In this document: one piece after another, positions 6,179 to 9,300 of the stretch
How positions within the stretch are numbered: the stretch's first letter is position 1
Layout: each line of letters opens with the position of its first letter
Assembly: GCA_946482045.1 (NCBI GenBank)
Contig: CAMLPZ010000163.1
Location: 1-9,300 of the forward strand
DNA: 9,300 bases
Direction of reading: 5' to 3'
Origin: an uncultured Asticcacaulis sp.
Lineage (GTDB): Bacteria > Pseudomonadota > Alphaproteobacteria > Caulobacterales > Caulobacteraceae
Made by a program: the position numbers and the translations under genes
Notes under the pieces: model-generated
Databases searched by the model: none
Seen by the model: the letters and a program-made list of their open reading frames with translations, nothing else
Told to the model about the DNA's origin: nothing

Positions 6179-8437
6179 TCAGACGAAGGCCAGGTCGTCC
6201 TTCGTCACGACCGCGCCATTGCTTATGAGCGCGATTTCGAAAGCCGCCCCGGCGCCGTCGCCGTCCGCGTCCCAATAGAGGCGCTGTCCGGCGGCGTCCC
6301 AGACAAACTGGGCCGACGCACCGACCGCCGCACTACCTGCGGTGAATTCCGAGGCTGTCAGGACATGGCCGCTGGCAAAGCCATAGTCCGCGCCTGAAAA
6401 CACCAGACGGTCGACGCCATGGACGAAATCGACAACGTGGTCGTGGCCATTGACCGCGACCGACGCAAAGACGAAATCGTCCGCGCCCGCGCCGCCGCCC
6501 AGCACGTCCTGGCCGTGGCCACCGGTCAGGGTGTCGGCGCCATTGCCGCCGGACAGGCGGTCGTGGTCGTTGCCGCCCGACAGGCTGTCATTGCCGTCCC
6601 AGCCATAAAGGCTGTCATTGCCAAGCCCACTTTCCAGCACGTTATTGCCGGTATTGCCGTTCAGGCTGTTGCTCAAGCCGTTGCCCGTGCCGCTGAGGTC
6701 CGCCGTGCCGGTCAGGATCAGGGCCTCGACATTGGGTGTCAAGGCGAAGTCGATCGAAGACCGGACGGTATCGTTGCCTTCATCGGGCACTTCGTAAATA
6801 CGGTCACCGACGTGATCGACGACGTAGGTGTCGTCGCCGGCCAGGCCGAACATCTGGTCGTTGTCGATGCCGCCATCCAGCCAGTCATTGCCCTGCCCGC
6901 CTACCAGCGAGTCCCAGCGTGCTCCGCCAAGAATCGTATCGTTACCCGCTCCGCCGTTCAGGGAATCGCCACCGGCGCCACCTGACAGGAGGTCATCGCC
7001 GTCTTCGCCGCGTAGCGTATCGGTGTCCGCGCCGCCATAGAGCGAGTCGTTGCCGTCGTCGCCGACCAACAAGTCGTTGAGTAGGCCGCCAAAGAGACTG
7101 TCCGCGCCGTCTCCGCCCCGGAGAATATCGTGGCCGTTGGCACCATCCACCGTATCGCCGCCGCCCAGGGCTTCGATCGAGTCGGCGCCTGGCGTCCCGG
7201 TCAGGAAGTCGGCGTCCTCGGTTGGATCAGGCGCGAATATCCGCGCTTTAACCGAGGCATCGCTGCTATCCCCCAAGGTGCCGCTGTAATCGGTCCAGCC
7301 GATGACGAAGCCGCCCCCCTTCAGACTCGTGATGGTGGAGCCTCCCTGCGTTTCCGCCGTCTCGACATTGACGAGGAAGTTGCCACCTACGGGGCTGCCG
7401 GTTGCATCAAATATTTGAGCCCTGACGTCGTAAAGACTGGCCACCGTCTCGGTATCATCCTGCCAGGTTACGACAAAACCACCGCTCGCCAGTGCGACCA
7501 CGTCCGGTACCAGCTGGTTTCCCACGCCCGCGGGATCAACGGCGATTTCTCCGCCGATTTTGGCCCCGGATGCACTGAAGACCTGCAATAAAACTTGCAT
7601 TGTTACATCGCCGCCCGGCAGGTCCACATAGCTTACCCAGGTTGCGACAAACCCGCCGCCAGCCAGCCCGCTTATAGCCGGCCAAATCTGTCCATTGACC
7701 GTGGTGGTGTTGACGCGGAACTCACTGCCAAGCTTTGCTCCGGAGGCCGTAAAGACCTGCGCCTTGATATCGGCTCCGTTCCCGCTCGTTCCATCACCGT
7801 AGGAGTCAGTCCAGCTAACGACAAATCCGCCGCCTTCGAGCTTTGTTATGGTAGGCTCATCTTGCCCCGCTTGCACCTGGGTATTTACCAGGAACTCGCC
7901 ACCGACCTTCACCCCTGCGGCTGAGAATATCTGCGCCTTGATACTGTAGCTGCTGTTGTCGCCCAGCGTCTTGCTATAGTCGGTCCAACTGACGACAAAG
8001 TTGCCATTGTCGAGTCCGGTTGTGACGGGCGAATATTGTTGGCTGTTCGTCACCGAATTGACGAGAAATTCTTCCCCCACCTTCGCGCCGGTGGCGGTGA
8101 ATATCTGGGCCTTGATGTTGATTATAGGTTGGTTGATGTCGAAGATATCCTGCCACGTGACAATAAAGTTGCCGTCGGCAAGGCCTGTCACTGTCGGAAG
8201 GGATTGAACGTTTTCTGTTCGGGTATTGACCAAAAATTCTCCCCCGACCGGTGCACCGGAAGCGTCGTAGATTTGCGCCCGTATACTGAGATCGGTGTCG
8301 CCCGAACTGCCGCTCCTGTCCATCCATACCGCAACAAATCCACCAGTGTTCAGCGCTGCGATGTTGGGATAATATTGATTGCTGTTGGTGTGCGAATTGA
8401 CGAGAAACTCTTCACGCGCCGTGAACTGATACGCCAT
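6179..8437 (-). CDS. RTX calcium-binding protein with seven N-terminal repeats, probable type I secretion substrate
   Basis: 752 residues with no N-terminal signal peptide. Residues 9-403 are seven tandem repeats of 52-58 residues, each with a GEFLVNT-like strand, a GGFVVSW-like strand and an IKAQIFSASGAKVG-like strand. Residues about 425-539 and 594-656 hold around 20 glycine/aspartate nonapeptides of the GGxGxDxLx type, which fold into calcium-binding beta-rolls outside the cell. Between them is the common RTX spacer with DTYVVDHVGD and EGNDTVRSSIDFAL. The C-terminal ~96 residues (DFVFASVAV to KDDLAFV) resemble the serralysin-type domain and uncleaved type I secretion signal, ending in a hydrophobic tail. 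No protease, lipase or toxin catalytic domain is evident, so a structural, adhesive or surface-layer role is likely; that is inference. The ATG at 8437 has a GGGAGGT binding site. No type I exporter genes are in the window. The repeat half is richer in A+T than the RTX half. Confidence 0.93.
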   Translation of the reverse strand: MAYQFTAREEFLVNSHTNSNQYYPNIAALNTGGFVAVWMDRSGSSGDTDLSIRAQIYDASGAPVGGEFLVNTRTENVQSLPTVTGLADGNFIVTWQDIFDINQPIINIKAQIFTATGAKVGEEFLVNSVTNSQQYSPVTTGLDNGNFVVSWTDYSKTLGDNSSYSIKAQIFSAAGVKVGGEFLVNTQVQAGQDEPTITKLEGGGFVVSWTDSYGDGTSGNGADIKAQVFTASGAKLGSEFRVNTTTVNGQIWPAISGLAGGGFVATWVSYVDLPGGDVTMQVLLQVFSASGAKIGGEIAVDPAGVGNQLVPDVVALASGGFVVTWQDDTETVASLYDVRAQIFDATGSPVGGNFLVNVETAETQGGSTITSLKGGGFVIGWTDYSGTLGDSSDASVKARIFAPDPTEDADFLTGTPGADSIEALGGGDTVDGANGHDILRGGDGADSLFGGLLNDLLVGDDGNDSLYGGADTDTLRGEDGDDLLSGGAGGDSLNGGAGNDTILGGARWDSLVGGQGNDWLDGGIDNDQMFGLAGDDTYVVDHVGDRIYEVPDEGNDTVRSSIDFALTPNVEALILTGTADLSGTGNGLSNSLNGNTGNNVLESGLGNDSLYGWDGNDSLSGGNDHDRLSGGNGADTLTGGHGQDVLGGGAGADDFVFASVAVNGHDHVVDFVHGVDRLVFSGADYGFASGHVLTASEFTAGSAAVGASAQFVWDAAGQRLYWDADGDGAGAAFEIALISNGAVVTKDDLAFV
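6182..6206. terminator. Possible bidirectional hairpin at the convergent gene ends
   Basis: GACGAAGG (6182-6189) and CCTTCGTC (6199-6206) form a perfect 8-bp inverted repeat around a 9-base loop. It lies five bases past the plus-strand stop and inside the last codons of the RTX gene. There is no T-run on either side, so it is not a classical intrinsic terminator. It could still protect the 3' end of the plus-strand transcript or help factor-dependent termination. The repeat may also be a by-product of the coding sequence. Confidence 0.3.
6470..6658 (-). repeat. Second block of RTX nonapeptide repeats (about 7 copies)
   Basis: It encodes residues 594-656 of the RTX protein, for example GWDGNDSLS, GGNGADTLT and GGAGADDFV. 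The unit is 27 bases. Copies are diverged at the DNA level, so recent expansion is not indicated. Confidence 0.9.
6821..7165 (-). repeat. First block of RTX nonapeptide repeats (about 13 copies)
   Basis: It encodes residues 425-539 of the RTX protein. Clear copies include GGDGADSLF, GDDGNDSLY, GEDGDDLLS, GGAGNDTIL and GGQGNDWLD. Some copies are degenerate at the calcium-ligand positions, such as GGLLNDLLV and GGARWDSLV. Confidence 0.9.
7229..8413 (-). repeat. Seven tandem ~57-residue repeats in the RTX protein
   Basis: Repeat boundaries in residues, by my alignment: 9-65, 66-121, 122-179, 180-237, 238-295, 296-351 and 352-403. The consensus runs EFLVN-T...Q..P.I..L..GGFVV.W.D......IKAQIF.A.GAKVG. 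Repeats 5 and 6 are the most diverged (EFRVN and EIAVD). Repeat 7 stops after KARIFAP and lacks the SGAKVG ending. Similar repeats are known in other alphaproteobacterial and cyanobacterial RTX proteins. Confidence 0.9.
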
Positions 8438-8544
8438 GACTACCTCCCTGCTGGTTGAGATACGCTCATAGACAATCGACGGTCACATTGACCCCAAAGG
8501 TCTACGCGCTCAATTCACAAGTCCGGCAAGTTGGCGGTTTTTTA
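8438..8544 (-). promoter_or_regulatory. Leader of the RTX gene: strong ribosome binding site and GGTC/GACC half-site array
   Basis: The 107-base gap between the MotE stop and the RTX start carries GGGAGGT on the minus strand (8448-8442), well placed for the ATG at 8437. At 8481-8502 three 4-base half-sites alternate in orientation at exact 9-base spacing: GGTC (8481), GACC (8490) and GGTC (8499). The first two extend to a perfect GGTCA-CAT-TGACC inverted repeat. It could be an operator or a pair of mutually exclusive small hairpins. I found no confident -35/-10 pair, so whether the RTX gene has its own promoter here is open. Confidence 0.45.
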
Positions 8545-9300
8545 TTACCCTTTTTTGACGGGTGTCGTGGCGGCCGGCGCAGCTTCCGCGCCCTTGGTCA
8601 CGCCGCCGCTGGCGGTCGCCTTGTTCAGCTTGTCCTGCAGGCTATCGGCCTGCTTCATGCGCTGCGACAGCTTTTCGGTCAGGTCGCGCGCGGCGTCCGG
8701 TGACATGGCGCCCAGGATAGCGGCCAGCGAGCGATCCTTCATGCCGGCGACGATCGGCAGGCGCACAGGATCGCTCATGGCCGTCAGGACGGCGGCGGCG
8801 TCCTTGGGCTTCATCGACTCGTAGACCTTGACCATGCGGACCGTGTCTTCGCTCGAGGTCTTGTTGGCCTGGTCGATCAGGCCCTGGATCTGGCTCTTCA
8901 GGCTCTGCAGTTGGGTGATCCGGGCGTCGAGCTTGCTGTCGGCGGCATCGATCAGCTGGCTGCGCGAATTGAGCTGCGCCTCGCGCTGGTCCAGTTCCGC
9001 CCGGCGCGTACCCAGGCTTTGCAGGATATTCAGTTCGTTGGGAGAAATGCCCGCCTGGGCGGCCAGGTCTTTCACCGAAGTGGCGCAGATCGGCGCGGCC
9101 GGGGCAGCGGCTGCCGCATCCTTGGCGGCTGAACCGGCGTCTGCGGCCTTCAGGATCGAATCCGCGGCATAGCTTTCGGTCGGATCATCGGGGTTTTCCG
9201 CTTCGGCGGCTGCCGCCTTTGGCTTCGCCTTCGCTTCGGCCTTGGGCTTTTCCGCGGGCTTCTTCTGCTCAGCCGCAAAGGCTTCGGCGGCCTGGAAGGC
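8545..9300 (-). CDS. motE: MotE-family flagellar protein, N-terminus outside the window
   Basis: The frame is open from the right edge to a TAA at 8545, giving 251 visible residues. The first ~65 are a low-complexity alanine/lysine/glutamate/proline linker. The conserved part starts near PICATSVKDLAAQAGISPNE. A long coiled coil follows (LGTRRAELDQREAQLNSRSQ and on, to about DQANKT), then the MgtE-N-like helical domain with VYESMKPKDAAAVLTAM and LAAILGAMSPDAARDLTEKL. The tail is alanine/threonine/lysine rich. In Sinorhizobium, MotE is a periplasmic chaperone for the motor protein MotC; other alphaproteobacteria have related proteins in flagellar clusters whose role is less clear. An internal GTG at 9075 could be mistaken for a start, but the conserved coding sequence continues upstream. 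The TPR gene further along this strand may belong to the same locus. Confidence 0.85.
   Translation of the reverse strand, partial: AFQAAEAFAAEQKKPAEKPKAEAKAKPKAAAAEAENPDDPTESYAADSILKAADAGSAAKDAAAAAPAAPICATSVKDLAAQAGISPNELNILQSLGTRRAELDQREAQLNSRSQLIDAADSKLDARITQLQSLKSQIQGLIDQANKTSSEDTVRMVKVYESMKPKDAAAVLTAMSDPVRLPIVAGMKDRSLAAILGAMSPDAARDLTEKLSQRMKQADSLQDKLNKATASGGVTKGAEAAPAATTPVKKG

Noticed and set aside
6419..6985. A plus-strand frame with repeated VIA/VV motifs opposite the RTX repeats
   Set aside because: The periodicity is the mirror of the RTX nonapeptide repeats on the other strand, not an independent repeat protein.
8523..8543. A GC hairpin followed by six T on the plus strand after the MotE gene end
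   Set aside because: The stem has a mismatch and is short, and it is oriented for plus-strand transcription, where no gene lies upstream. It would not terminate the MotE transcript.

Overview
The window is typical bacterial chromosome: high G+C, tightly packed genes, one divergent and one convergent junction. The best taxonomic reading is an alphaproteobacterium, probably Caulobacterales-like. This rests on a MotE-family flagellar protein, a long alphaproteobacterial-type secreted TPR protein and an RTX protein with a hydrophobic T1SS-type tail. The taxonomic call is inference; there is no rRNA gene or other marker here.

Layout, read along the minus strand from the right edge. (1) 9300-8545: C-terminal 251 residues of a MotE-family flagellar protein; its start lies outside the window. 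(2) 8544-8438: a short gap with a regular array of GGTC/GACC half-sites and a strong ribosome binding site. (3) 8437-6179: a 752-residue RTX protein with seven ~57-residue repeats, about 20 calcium-binding nonapeptides and a C-terminal secretion-type domain. (4) On the plus strand, 5631-6176: a 181-residue multi-pass membrane protein of unknown function. Its stop codon and that of the RTX gene lie in the same 8-bp palindrome. (5) 5630-5479: divergent regulatory region. (6) 5478-2446: a 1010-residue secreted or membrane-anchored protein with a beta-rich N-terminal half and TPR-like C-terminal half. (7) 2449-2012: a NADAR/YbiA-type N-glycosidase overlapping gene 6 by four bases. (8) 2011-1691: a 321-base gap with no convincing gene. 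(9) 1690-815: an SPFH/band 7 lipoprotein. (10) 808-778: a weak terminator-like hairpin, then 742-1: a multi-pass membrane protein running off the left edge.

How they may work together: the MotE-like and TPR proteins are plausibly parts of one flagellar locus. The RTX gene and the small membrane-protein gene sit between them and look like an interruption. The NADAR gene is translationally coupled to the TPR gene. The SPFH lipoprotein and the following membrane protein form a second minus-strand unit at the cell envelope. No ABC exporter, tRNA, rRNA, CRISPR array, transposase or integrase is visible. I see no clear sign of a wholly new multi-gene system. The most distinctive item is the RTX protein, whose seven repeats suggest a seven-bladed beta-propeller.
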